Assembly: GCA_019638935.1 (NCBI GenBank)
Contig: JAHBSW010000015.1
Coordinates: forward strand, 1 to 50,575
Length of the DNA: 50,575 nucleotides
Reading direction: 5' to 3'
Source: Cryobacterium sp.
Lineage (GTDB): Bacteria; Actinomycetota; Actinomycetes; Actinomycetales; Microbacteriaceae
A program made the translations under genes and the position numbers. Position 1 is the stretch's first letter. The number at the start of each line of letters is the position of its first letter. The notes beneath the pieces are model-generated. The model made no database searches. It was given only the letters and a program-made list of their open reading frames with translations, and was not told where the DNA came from. This document shows, in pieces, positions 31,454 through 40,028 of the stretch.

Positions 31454-32827
31454 TCAGTACTTCCAGCGCAACAGCGCCACACGCTCCTCGTGAGGGGTAT
31501 CGCGGTAGGCATCCCACTCGCGCTGACGGATGCCGATGTAGCTGTCGACGAGCGAGTCGCCGAGCTGAGCTCGCAGCATCGAGTTGCCCGCGAGCAGGTC
31601 GAGAGACTCGCGGAGGTCGGCGGGCATACGCTGCACTCGTGACGCGGCGATCGACTCGGTGTCGCTGCTGCTGGCGAGTGCGTCAGGGGAGCCCACGACC
31701 GCGTGCGGAGCGTCGAGGTGATCTTCGACCCCCTGCAGTGCGCACGCGAGAATCGTCGCGACTGCGAGGTAGGGGTTCGCGCTTCCGTCCGCTGTCTTGA
31801 CTTCGACGTTGGCGCCCTCCCCACGTCGTCCCGAAACCCCCGGAATGTAGCGCAGTGCGGCTTCGCGATTCTCGACGCCCCAGCAGACATAGGCGCCGGA
31901 GAAGTGTCCCGGCTGAAGCCGCGCATAGCTGTTGATGCTCGGGGCGAGCATCGCGACGCTCGCGCGCAGGTGCTCGACGAGCCCCGCGAGCAGCTCACCC
32001 GCTGTCGTGGAGAAACCGGTTCCGTCATTGCCCTCGGCAAAGACGTTCGACCCGTCGCTGGTGATCGCCGAGAAGTGGATGTGGCATCCGTTGCCCGCGG
32101 TATCGATCGCCGAAACCGGGGCGAACGAGACGCGCATTCCGTGGGCGAGGGCGGTGCGGGCCACCAGGATGCGGGTGGCGATGTACTCGTCGACCGCGCT
32201 GACGGGGTCCTTCGGGCGCATGGACATCTCCAGCTGCCCCAGACCGTACTCCGGGTGAATCTGCTCCACCTCGATTCCGGCGGTCTGGCAGGCGTCGAGC
32301 AGGTCGGTCGCCCACTCCTCGACCTCGAGGATGGGTGTGAGCCCGTAACCCGGTCCGTTGACCGCGAACACGGGCGAATCCGCGTCACCCCGGAACAGCG
32401 TGAACTCGAGCTCGAACGCGACGCGCAGCTCGAGCCCGAGCGCCTCGGCGCGACGAACCTGCTTGCGCAGTGCGTGTCGTTGGCAGACGGCGAATGGCTC
32501 CCCGGCGGGCGTGAACTGGTCGGCGGGCGCCCACGCCAGCCCGGTCTTTGCGTCGATCACGCGCATGGCGTCGTAGTCGGCGAACAGGCGCACGTCACCC
32601 TGCGCCTGCGGGAACTCCTCGAGGTCGGCGATGGCGTCATCGGAGCACAGCAGCAGCGCCGAGGTCAGCGAGAATCCGGCCCCGCGGTTGACAGCGCTCG
32701 GCACACGCGCGGCGGGAAGGAGCTTGATCCGCTGAATGCCGGCCTGGTCGACCATGGTGAAGAGCAGGTTGCGGATGCCGCGCTCGGCGAGGTCCGCGGA
32801 AATTTCGGCATCCGTCAGTGTGGTCAC
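31454..32827 (-). CDS. Glutamine-synthetase-like ligase (PuuA/FluG C-domain type)
   Basis: This 457-residue protein is of the GS type I fold without the adenylation tyrosine region. The beta-grasp N-domain (LLFTMVDQAGIQRIKLLPA) and the catalytic domain (RVAFELEFTLFRG, EYGLGQLEMSMRP, GNGCHIHFSAITSDGSN, SINSYARLQPGHFSGAYVCWG, NVEVKTADGSANPYLAVATIL) are all visible. The substitution of RR/ENREA around the ATP/glutamate site is as in gamma-glutamyl ligases such as PuuA, IpuC and GlnA3/4, so it probably joins glutamate to an amine other than ammonia. GTG overlaps the stop of the M20 gene (GTGA). Neighbours point to an amine or amino-acid derivative as substrate. Confidence 0.88.
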   Translation of the reverse strand: MTTLTDAEISADLAERGIRNLLFTMVDQAGIQRIKLLPAARVPSAVNRGAGFSLTSALLLCSDDAIADLEEFPQAQGDVRLFADYDAMRVIDAKTGLAWAPADQFTPAGEPFAVCQRHALRKQVRRAEALGLELRVAFELEFTLFRGDADSPVFAVNGPGYGLTPILEVEEWATDLLDACQTAGIEVEQIHPEYGLGQLEMSMRPKDPVSAVDEYIATRILVARTALAHGMRVSFAPVSAIDTAGNGCHIHFSAITSDGSNVFAEGNDGTGFSTTAGELLAGLVEHLRASVAMLAPSINSYARLQPGHFSGAYVCWGVENREAALRYIPGVSGRRGEGANVEVKTADGSANPYLAVATILACALQGVEDHLDAPHAVVGSPDALASSSDTESIAASRVQRMPADLRESLDLLAGNSMLRAQLGDSLVDSYIGIRQREWDAYRDTPHEERVALLRWKY

Positions 32828-34071
32828 TGTGTGCTCCCGGTGTTCTCGGCGGCGAGCAGACTCTCGGCCGCGGTGGCGTAGGAGGCCAGCATGATGCGAG
32901 CGACGCTCTCGATGGCCTCGTCGGACGGTACGAAGCTGGGGTGATGGAGGCCCGGTGACGTGCCATCGGCGAGCCCCGTTCCGGCGAAGATCATGAGCGC
33001 GGGGAACACCGTGCCGTAGTAGGAGAAGTCGTCGGCGCCACAGGAGCGCAGCGCTCTGCCCTCCGTGAAGCCGCTCGACTCGAGGGCCTGGGTGACGGAT
33101 GCCGCCAGCACGGCGTCATTCTCCATCACCGGCTCTCCCAGCTCGAGGGTGACCTCGGCGGTGCAGCCATGAGCCGTGGCGATTCCCTGCGCGGTGGCCC
33201 TGACGAGCTCGTGGAGCGTCGTTCTGAACTGCTCGTCGAACGTGCGCAGGGTTCCCATGAGTCGCACCTCGCCGGGGATGGCGTTGTGCGATGACCCGCC
33301 GTGGATGCTGCCGATCGTGAGCACTGCCGGACTCATCGGGTCGGACCTCCGCGAGACGAGGTGCTGAAGCGCGCCGACGAGGGCGGCAGCGGCGACGATG
33401 GGGTCACGCGAGAGCTGCGGGTAGGCTCCGTGCGCGGCGCGGCCCGTGATCACGATGTCGAGTTCGTCAGCCGCCGCGTTCACCGGGCCCGCAACGGCGG
33501 AGAACGTTCCATCGGGCAGCTGAGGCTGCAGGTGCACCCCGAAGAAGGCACGGATGTCGTGACGCAGGAGCGTGTCCGAGACGATGAAGTCCGCGGCACC
33601 GCACGGCAAGGTCTCCTCACGCGGTTGAAGCACTGCGAGCAGCGGAACCGGCGCACCGAGCTTGACGATCGTGCGAGTAGCGGCAACGAGGGCGGCGAGG
33701 TGCACGTCATGCCCGCAGAGATGGGCGACGTCTCCCGTCGAGGACCAGGGCACGTCGCTCTCTTCGGCGATGGGGAGCGCGTCGAGCTCTGCACGGATCG
33801 CGATTGCTGGGCCTTCGGCCGCGCCGATGCGCGCTACGAGGCCCTGATCGATCCACTCGCCCGTGACCCCGAGAGCCTGCTCGACCAGCGTCGTGGTGTC
33901 GCGCTCGTTTCCGCTTACGCGGGGATCGGCATGAATCCGGTGACGCAGCTCGGCGGCGTCGGCAAGCTCGAGTTCGAGCAGTCGGTCGGCCTCAGCGAGG
34001 AACCGTTCCCTTCCTGCCCAGGTCGAGCTCCCGCCGGTGTGCCCCGTCGTGTCGCGTGTCGTCATCGACAT
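32824..34071 (-). CDS. M20 family amidohydrolase (hippurate hydrolase/AbgB-like)
   Basis: This 415-residue protein is of the M20D type. It has LRHRIHADPRVSGNE, IRAELDALPIAEE, HLCGHDVHLAALVAA (metal-ligand region), QPREETLPCGAADFI, GVHLQPQLPDG, the lid dimer domain with ITGRAAHGAYPQLSRDPI, and the C-terminal metal site near LHHPSFVPSDEAI. Such enzymes remove acyl or aminoacyl groups from amides (N-acyl amino acids, hippurate, IAA conjugates). In the expected metal Cys position the sequence has PCGAADF as usual. It starts three bases after the stop of the FluG-like amidohydrolase and overlaps the GS-like gene. Confidence 0.92.
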   Translation of the reverse strand: MSMTTRDTTGHTGGSSTWAGRERFLAEADRLLELELADAAELRHRIHADPRVSGNERDTTTLVEQALGVTGEWIDQGLVARIGAAEGPAIAIRAELDALPIAEESDVPWSSTGDVAHLCGHDVHLAALVAATRTIVKLGAPVPLLAVLQPREETLPCGAADFIVSDTLLRHDIRAFFGVHLQPQLPDGTFSAVAGPVNAAADELDIVITGRAAHGAYPQLSRDPIVAAAALVGALQHLVSRRSDPMSPAVLTIGSIHGGSSHNAIPGEVRLMGTLRTFDEQFRTTLHELVRATAQGIATAHGCTAEVTLELGEPVMENDAVLAASVTQALESSGFTEGRALRSCGADDFSYYGTVFPALMIFAGTGLADGTSPGLHHPSFVPSDEAIESVARIMLASYATAAESLLAAENTGSTQ

Positions 34072-34074
34072 CCG

Positions 34075-35202
34075 CTAGTCCCCCAGTCCGTAGAGTGCGC
34101 GAGCGTTGTCGCTCGCGATCATGTGCGCGAATCGTTCCGCATCCGCCGTTGTGACCCAGTCATCGGCGACCCATTCGTCGAGCAGTCTGCCGAGGCCGTG
34201 ACGCCAGACCGTGGAGCTCACGAGGTAGTGCTCCGCGAGCCCGTACGCATCGGATGCGAAGAGCACCTTTCCGAACGGCCCGACCTCCATGGCCTGACGA
34301 ATGAGCGTCGGAGCGCTCGGTCCGGCGTAGTGCGAGAGGCAGCTGACATCGAACCACACGTGCGGAAAGAGGTGAGCGAGCACCGCGGCCTCACGCACGA
34401 AGGGGTAGCAGTGCAGCAGCGCGATGCGTGCACCGCTTTCTCGTGTGGCGCGAAGGAACGGTGTGAGGTGGGAGGGATCGGCCCGGTCGAGTTGAACGTC
34501 GGCATCGCCGAAACCGACGTGCATCTGGATGACCGTTTTGAGGTCGACGGCGATCCACACCAGGTAGCTGATGATGACGGGGTCGGTGAGCCGGTAGCTG
34601 CCACTGGCGGCAGCGCCGGTGAGCCACGAGTCGACGGCGGCGGTCACGTCCGTGCGCGCGGGACGCTCGGGCGCGATGTCGAGCCCGAACCGGTAGGCGG
34701 CGATGGTCTTCACCCCCACCGCGGTGGCGTACTGGCGTCGGATCTCGGCTTCGACATCGTCGACGAAGGACTGTGCGCTCGAGCTGCGTGCCACGGTCTC
34801 GGCGATCGCCTCAAGGCGGATCACAGTGTCGGCGGCTTTGCCGCTCAGTTCGGCCATCTCCGCGGGTGATGCGATCGCCGCGGTCGGAAACCCGGTCTCG
34901 ATGAGGAAGCGGTCGATGCCGCTCGCCGCAAGCATCCGTCGGTGCACCTCGCGCGGGCCGAGTTCGCTGCGGCGCGCGAGGTAGCTCGCGATGTCGGTGT
35001 TGACCTCGAGGTCGAGGATCGGGCTGCACAGGCGACGCAGGGCGAGACCGAAGGGCGAGTCGAGGGCGGCGAGACCCGGGGGTGCGGGCCACTCCGATTC
35101 GCTTCCGAGCAGCGAGAACTCGGCGAGCGACAGCTCCCGATCGACGAGGCCATGGCAGTGGTGGTCGACGAGGCCAAGGTCTCGCGTTATCGATGAGCTC
35201 AC
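34075..35202 (-). CDS. Amidohydrolase-related TIM-barrel protein (FluG N-domain type)
   Basis: This 375-residue protein starts at a GTG (VSSSITRDLGLVDHHCHGLVD) that overlaps the RpiR stop (GTGA). It has the N-terminal HxH metal motif DHHCHGL, GIDRFLIETGFP, a central VIQMHVGFGDADVQL strand, IALLHCYPFVREAAVLAHLFPHVWFDVS and KVLFASDAYGLAEHYLV with the conserved Asp near the end. This order and the pairing with a GS-like protein match FluG, a eukaryotic fusion of an amidohydrolase and a GS-I-like domain; here they are separate genes two positions apart. Substrate unknown. Confidence 0.85.
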   Translation of the reverse strand: MSSSITRDLGLVDHHCHGLVDRELSLAEFSLLGSESEWPAPPGLAALDSPFGLALRRLCSPILDLEVNTDIASYLARRSELGPREVHRRMLAASGIDRFLIETGFPTAAIASPAEMAELSGKAADTVIRLEAIAETVARSSSAQSFVDDVEAEIRRQYATAVGVKTIAAYRFGLDIAPERPARTDVTAAVDSWLTGAAASGSYRLTDPVIISYLVWIAVDLKTVIQMHVGFGDADVQLDRADPSHLTPFLRATRESGARIALLHCYPFVREAAVLAHLFPHVWFDVSCLSHYAGPSAPTLIRQAMEVGPFGKVLFASDAYGLAEHYLVSSTVWRHGLGRLLDEWVADDWVTTADAERFAHMIASDNARALYGLGD

Positions 35203-36080
35203 TTCTGTTCGTCTCCGTCTTCTTCCTGTTCGCCGGCTCTCCCCGGTTCGGGAAAGTCGCGAGCACGCCACGCCGTGTCGTAGTCCTTCATGCGCTGCTT
35301 GGGCGCGTCGCCGAGCTTATCCACGACTCCGCCAAGGAGTGCTTCGACCGCGGCGGATGCGCCCACGAGCGAGTCGAAGGGGCTCGGCGCATCGAGGGCC
35401 ACCTGCAGCACGACCTCTGCTTCGGATGCGAGCGGGCTCAGCCAGCGGTCGGTGAGCAGGATGAGGTGCACGCCACGACGAGCGGCTTCGGTGCCGAAGG
35501 TGATGGTGCTCGCTTGGTATCGCCGGAGGTCTGCGACGAAGAGAACGTCCCGGCTGGTGAAGTCGGTGAGCATCGAGGTTCGGTCTTCGACACCGAGGAA
35601 CTGCACTCCCGGTCGCAGGATCTCGAGGTGCAGGGTGAGGCTTCGAGCGATGAGTGAGGTGAAGCGCCCACCCGTTGCGAAGATTCGACGTCGGGGCGAC
35701 ACGAGAAGGTCGACGGCCTGCTCGAACTCCTTCGGATCGAGCAGCGCGAAGGTGCGCGAGATGACCTGGGCAAAGGTGCGCTCCGCTCGCCCCAGGGCGT
35801 CATCACTCGTGGTGACGAGGTCGTACTGGTCCAGCGGAGATTGCATGCGCTGCTGGAGCTCGTCACGCAGCGATTGCTGGAACGCGGAGTAGGAACCGAA
35901 GCCGAGTCGCTCGGTCAGCCTGAGCACTGTCGGGCCGCTGACACCCGCCTGTGCGGCGAGCTTGGCGACGGTCTGAAGTCCGGCGACGGGGTAGTCGGCA
36001 AGCAGTATCCGCGCGACGGCGCGTTCCGCCCGGTGCAGGTCGGACATCGCTCCGCGAACTTTCTCGGCCACAGTCAACAT
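35199..36080 (-). CDS. MurR/RpiR-family regulator
   Basis: This 293-residue regulator starts at MLTVAEKVRGAMSDL. The N-terminal HTH_6 domain (residues 1-77) includes RAVARILLADYP and LAAQAGVSGPTVLRLTERLGFGSYSAFQ. The SIS domain (about 125-255) contains RRIFATGGRFTSLIARSL and VLFVADLRRYQASTITFGTEAARRGVHLILLTD. A charged tail rich in Glu, Gly and Asp ends it. SIS domains often sense phosphosugars, but RpiR proteins beside amine and amino-acid genes are known. No Shine-Dalgarno is seen; ATG follows an A+T-rich promoter shared with the transporter, so a leaderless transcript is likely. Confidence 0.9.
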   Translation of the reverse strand: MLTVAEKVRGAMSDLHRAERAVARILLADYPVAGLQTVAKLAAQAGVSGPTVLRLTERLGFGSYSAFQQSLRDELQQRMQSPLDQYDLVTTSDDALGRAERTFAQVISRTFALLDPKEFEQAVDLLVSPRRRIFATGGRFTSLIARSLTLHLEILRPGVQFLGVEDRTSMLTDFTSRDVLFVADLRRYQASTITFGTEAARRGVHLILLTDRWLSPLASEAEVVLQVALDAPSPFDSLVGASAAVEALLGGVVDKLGDAPKQRMKDYDTAWRARDFPEPGRAGEQEEDGDEQK

Positions 36081-36133
36081 GTAACAAACAATATACCTAG
36101 TGGGATTGACATGGAATATGTAATGAACATAAT
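36079..36133. promoter_or_regulatory. Divergent control region between rpiR-like and livJ-like genes
   Basis: A strong plus-strand promoter is visible: TTGACA (36106-36111), 16 bases, CATAAT (36128-36133). Two 12-base direct repeats, ATGTAACAAACA (36079-36090) and ATGTAATGAACA (36118-36129), agree at 10 positions. One overlaps the regulator start, the other the -10 region, so one repressor could block both directions. Confidence 0.65.
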
Positions 36134-36201
36134 CTTGCGTGAACCGCACAGATCAAAGCCTCCCGTGTGGAAATCAGCGTCGCATTCAAAGGAGAAGTGC
36201 C

Positions 36202-37383
36202 ATGAGAAAGACACGTTCCGTAGCCGTCGCGGCAGGGCTTGCTTCGCTCGCCCTCGTCGTGACCGCGTGCAGCAGCACGCCCGCAGGAGAGGGCGAGGGC
36301 GATCCGATCATCATCGGACACGCCGCCGACTTCTCCGGTGACTACTCGTTCTACGACAGCCCCATGCGAGCCGGAGCCGAGCTCGCCATCGACGAGATCA
36401 ACAAGGCCGGCGGCGTGCTCGGCCGCCCGCTCGAATACCGCGCCATCGACGGTCGTGACGATCAAGCCGAGACCCTCCGTGCCACAGAGGAGCTCCTCGA
36501 CGCCGGGGCCGTCTACCTCATCGGCACGACCGGTTCACCATGGGCCGCTCAAGCCACCCTCTCCTGCGAGGCCGGCGTTCCGATCTCCACCGGCGACGGA
36601 ACCTCGCCCGATCTCGTTGGCCAGATCGGTGAATGCGCGCACCACGTGATCATGTCCGACAACGTTCAGGCCGCGGTCGCCGCCGAGTACGCACTCGAGC
36701 AGGGCTGGACGACCGCATTCGTCATGCGCTCCAGCGACGACCCCTACACCGACGGCGTTCCGAACTACTTCACGGACACGTTCACGCAGGGCGGCGGAAC
36801 CATCGTCGGCGAGACCGAGTTCCGCATCGGTGCGGGCGACTACAACGTGCAGGCGACCGAGATCGCGAACCTGCCCGAGCAGCCCGACTTCATCTTCACC
36901 CCGATCTTCGTGTCGGACACCCAGGTGTTCCTGCGCCAGCTGCGCGCCCAGGGGGTCACGACGCAGGTCGTCGGCGCTGACGGTGCTGTCGATGCATCCG
37001 TGCTCGACGCCGGAGACGCCGCAGAAGGGCTCATCGCGACCTTCCACGCGTGGCCCAACGACGGCGATGCCCGCATCGCCAAGTTCATCGACGACTACAC
37101 CGCCTTCCACGGCTCTGCTCCGGAGTCGATGGTCGCCGGACTCGGCTACGACGAGATCTACCTCATCGCACAGATCATCGAGGCCCAGGGCGAGGCAAGC
37201 GCCGAGGCAATCATCCGCGGTCTCGCCGACGCCCAGTTCACGGGCGTCACGGGGTCACTCACCATGGACCCCACCACGCGGCGAGCCAACAAGGAGATCA
37301 CGCTGGTCAAGATCGAGAATGGTGAGATCGTGTACCTCGACTCGCTCTCGCCGAAGCACGTCCCCGCGGTTCCGGGAGACTGA
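36202..37383 (+). CDS. Branched-chain-amino-acid-type ABC transporter substrate-binding lipoprotein
   Basis: This 393-residue protein has a lipoprotein signal with lipobox LVVTAC (C23), so it is anchored to the outer face of the membrane. The periplasmic-binding-protein type I fold is seen in IIIGHAADFSGDYSFYDSPMRAGAELAIDEINKAGGVLGRPLEYRAIDGRDD, VYLIGTTGSPWAAQATLSCEAGVP and VAGLGYDEIYLIAQIIEA. Members bind amino acids, amides, urea or aromatic acids. AAAGGAGAAG precedes ATG 36202. As the first gene of the five-gene transporter operon it should be the most abundant product. The facing catabolic operon suggests an amide or gamma-glutamyl compound as ligand. Confidence 0.93.
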   Translation: MRKTRSVAVAAGLASLALVVTACSSTPAGEGEGDPIIIGHAADFSGDYSFYDSPMRAGAELAIDEINKAGGVLGRPLEYRAIDGRDDQAETLRATEELLDAGAVYLIGTTGSPWAAQATLSCEAGVPISTGDGTSPDLVGQIGECAHHVIMSDNVQAAVAAEYALEQGWTTAFVMRSSDDPYTDGVPNYFTDTFTQGGGTIVGETEFRIGAGDYNVQATEIANLPEQPDFIFTPIFVSDTQVFLRQLRAQGVTTQVVGADGAVDASVLDAGDAAEGLIATFHAWPNDGDARIAKFIDDYTAFHGSAPESMVAGLGYDEIYLIAQIIEAQGEASAEAIIRGLADAQFTGVTGSLTMDPTTRRANKEITLVKIENGEIVYLDSLSPKHVPAVPGD

Positions 37384-37390
37384 TCCAACG

Positions 37391-38113
37391 ATGGACACTT
37401 TGCTCGACGTGCGGGGACTGGTCGCGGGATACGGACCGATCACGGTTCTCCACGAACTCTCCCTGCACGTCGGGCGGGGTGAAATCGTCGCCATCCTCGG
37501 CGCCAACGGTGCAGGGAAATCGACGCTGCTGCAGGCCCTTGTCGGAATGATTCGCCCCACGGCAGGCGCCGTAGCCTTCGATGGCCACGACGTCAACGGC
37601 AACAGCCCCGAACAGATCGTTCGCCGGGGAATGACCCTTGTTCCCGAGGGCCGGCGAATCTTCAGCAAGCTCTCGGTGATGGAGAATCTGCGAATGGGCG
37701 CCTACTCCCGGCGCGACCGCGCCGTAGCTCTGGAGCAGATGGATCGCTACTTCGAGCTCTTTCCGGTGCTCGCCGATCGTCGCAACCAGGCCGCCGGCAC
37801 TCTCTCCGGCGGCGAGCAGCAGCAGCTCGCGATCTGCCGCGCGCTGCTGAGCAACCCGAGCCTGCTGCTGCTCGATGAACCGTCGCTGGGTCTCGCGCCG
37901 GTCATCGTCGACAAGGTCTTCGAGCTCATCGCCACGCTGCGTGACGAAACCGGCCTGACGATCGTGCTCGTCGAGCAGAGCGTCGTCGACGCTCTCGAGA
38001 TCGCCGATCGTGCGTATGTGCTCAGCAACGGCCGTTTCACGGCCGAGGGGACGAGTGAGCAGATCGCCGAACTCGACCTTGAAGCAAACTACCTCGGTGG
38101 TGACAACGCATGA
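37391..38113 (+). CDS. livF: ABC transporter ATPase, LivF type
   Basis: This 240-residue ATPase has Walker A GANGAGKST (37-45), signature LSGGEQQQLAI (138-148) and Walker B LLLLDEPSLGLAP (D162, E163). The LVAGYGPITVLHELSL opening and VPEGRRIFSKLSVMENL are typical of LivF. It starts 7 bases after the binding-protein gene with no clear ribosome site, and its stop overlaps livH. Confidence 0.94.
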   Translation: MDTLLDVRGLVAGYGPITVLHELSLHVGRGEIVAILGANGAGKSTLLQALVGMIRPTAGAVAFDGHDVNGNSPEQIVRRGMTLVPEGRRIFSKLSVMENLRMGAYSRRDRAVALEQMDRYFELFPVLADRRNQAAGTLSGGEQQQLAICRALLSNPSLLLLDEPSLGLAPVIVDKVFELIATLRDETGLTIVLVEQSVVDALEIADRAYVLSNGRFTAEGTSEQIAELDLEANYLGGDNA

Positions 38114-39003
38114 CCGTCGAACTACTCGTTCAGCAGCTCATCAATGCGCTGAGCCTCGGCTCGATCTACGCCCTGCTGGCACTGGGCCTCGCCGTGGTCT
38201 ACAGCGTGCTCGGCCTGCTGAACTTCGCCTACGGCGAGATCATCACCATCGCCGGGTACTGCATGTTCTTCCTCGTGAGCGGCGGCATGGACTTCTGGTA
38301 CGCCGCCATCTTCGGAGTCATCGCGGCGATCGCCACGTCACTCCTCATTCAACTCGTCGCGTTCAGGCCGCTGCGGGGTGCCCCCGCAAACGCCGTCATC
38401 TTCGCCTCGTTCGCCGTTTCGATCATCATTAAGGCGCTCATTAGCAACGTCATCTCACCGCGACCCAGGGGCATCCCCGTTCCCAGCTGGGTCGATGGTG
38501 TCATCCAGCTCGGATCATTCCGACTTCCGATACTCGCTCTCATCACCATCGCCATCGCCGTGGTCGCAATGGTCGCGCTCACCTGGGCGCTGCACTACTC
38601 CACCCCCGGTCTCGCCATTCGTGCCGCCGCCGAGGACTTCACGGTGACGAGACTCATGGGGGCGCCCGCTGGGCGACTCATCCTTCTCGCATTCGTGCTC
38701 TCCGGCATCCTTGCGGGAATCGCCGGGGTGCTGTGGATCGCACGAACCGGCAGCGTCTCCCCCGCCATGGGCTTCACACCGCTGCTGCAGTCCTTCATCG
38801 CGATCGTGCTGGGCGGCCTCGGCAACCTGCGCGGTGCGGTCATCGGCGGATTCGCCCTCGCCTTCATCGAAGTCGCCCTGCAGGTGCTTCTCCCGACGGC
38901 AGTGGTGCCGTTCACCGCAGCACTGACACTCGTCGCGGTCGTGGTCATCCTGTACTTCCGACCCCAGGGCTTCTCCAAGCTCGCACAGGAGCGAGTCGCA
39001 TGA
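38110..39003 (+). CDS. livH: ABC transporter permease, LivH type
   Basis: This is a 297-residue permease with about eight hydrophobic segments, starting VELLVQQLINALSLGSIYALLALGLAVVYSVLGLLNFAYGEIITI, the LivH signature. The EAA-like loop GLAIRAAAEDFTVTRLMGAP is present. ATG overlaps the livF stop (ATGA). Gene order F-H-M-G is a permutation of the E. coli H-M-G-F order. Confidence 0.94.
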   Translation: MTVELLVQQLINALSLGSIYALLALGLAVVYSVLGLLNFAYGEIITIAGYCMFFLVSGGMDFWYAAIFGVIAAIATSLLIQLVAFRPLRGAPANAVIFASFAVSIIIKALISNVISPRPRGIPVPSWVDGVIQLGSFRLPILALITIAIAVVAMVALTWALHYSTPGLAIRAAAEDFTVTRLMGAPAGRLILLAFVLSGILAGIAGVLWIARTGSVSPAMGFTPLLQSFIAIVLGGLGNLRGAVIGGFALAFIEVALQVLLPTAVVPFTAALTLVAVVVILYFRPQGFSKLAQERVA

Positions 39004-40028
39004 ACACGTTCTCTCGTCGCCGTCTGCGCAACGCCTTCATCACCTGGGCGATGCTCGCCACCGTCTTTCTCGTCGTCACCCTGCTCGCCGAGTTCGTGCT
39101 CGACCGCGGGCAGTCCCGGATGGCGACCGAGTTCATGATTCTCGCGAGCCTCGTGGTCGCCATTCAGAGTTACGTGGGCAACTCCGGCCTGCTCTCCTTC
39201 GGGCACGTCGCATTCTTCGCGGTCGGCGCGTACATCGCCGGGCTGGCCGCGATGTCGCCCGAGAAGAAGGAGCAGTTCCTTCCCAACCTGCCCGACTGGG
39301 TGATCAGCCTTGAAGCGAGTCTTCCGCTCGCGATACTCATCGCGGTGATCGGTGTGGCGATCTTCGCCGCCTTCACCGGCGTGCCGATCTCGCGCATGCA
39401 CCAGTCGGTGATTCCGATGGCCACGCTCGCACTGCTCGTCATGACCCACACCGTGGTGAACCTGTGGGACGACGTCACTCGCGGCACACGCGGTCTCGTG
39501 AGCGTGCCCGACCTCGTGACCACCTGGACAGTCTTCGCGACCGCCGTCGCCATCACCGGCGCTGCCCTGCTCTACGCCGCATCCCCCGCGGGCCTGCGGC
39601 TGCAGGTCGTTCGCGAGGACCCCATCGCCGCGGCCGCACTGGGCATCCGCGTCGCGGCGACCCGGTTCACCGGCTGGATGGTCTCCGCCGTGCTCATGGC
39701 CATCGGGTCAGCGGTATGGGCGCTCAACAGCCTCGCCTTCGGCCCCGAGCAGTTCTTCTTCGCACAGACGTTCTCGCTGCTGGCGATGCTCATCATCGGT
39801 GGAACCGGATCCGTCACCGGGGCCATCGCGGGAACCGCGATCGTGAGCGTCATCAACGAGTCCCTGCGAGGCCTCGAGCGCGGCTTCGCGATCGGGCCGA
39901 TTCAGGTCCCCGAGTTGCCAGGGCTCATCCAACTGGTCGTCGCCCTGGCCCTCCTGCTGCTGCTCATCTGGCGCCCAGCCGGACTGTTCGGCAACCGAGA
40001 ACTCTCGATCCCGAGGAGACGCAGATGA
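39000..40028 (+). CDS. livM: ABC transporter permease, LivM type
   Basis: This is a 342-residue permease with many membrane helices, containing YVGNSGLLSFGHVAFFAVGAYIAG and the cytoplasmic loop GLRLQVVREDPIAAAALGIRV, both typical of LivM. It lies in overlap with livH (ATGA at 39000-39003) and livG (ATGA at 40025-40028), so translation is coupled. Confidence 0.94.
   Translation: MNTFSRRRLRNAFITWAMLATVFLVVTLLAEFVLDRGQSRMATEFMILASLVVAIQSYVGNSGLLSFGHVAFFAVGAYIAGLAAMSPEKKEQFLPNLPDWVISLEASLPLAILIAVIGVAIFAAFTGVPISRMHQSVIPMATLALLVMTHTVVNLWDDVTRGTRGLVSVPDLVTTWTVFATAVAITGAALLYAASPAGLRLQVVREDPIAAAALGIRVAATRFTGWMVSAVLMAIGSAVWALNSLAFGPEQFFFAQTFSLLAMLIIGGTGSVTGAIAGTAIVSVINESLRGLERGFAIGPIQVPELPGLIQLVVALALLLLLIWRPAGLFGNRELSIPRRRR

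Noticed and set aside
30802-32388. A 528-residue form of the PaiB-like protein.
   Set aside because: The extension is a shadow of the GS-like gene; the PaiB domain starts at ATG 31422.
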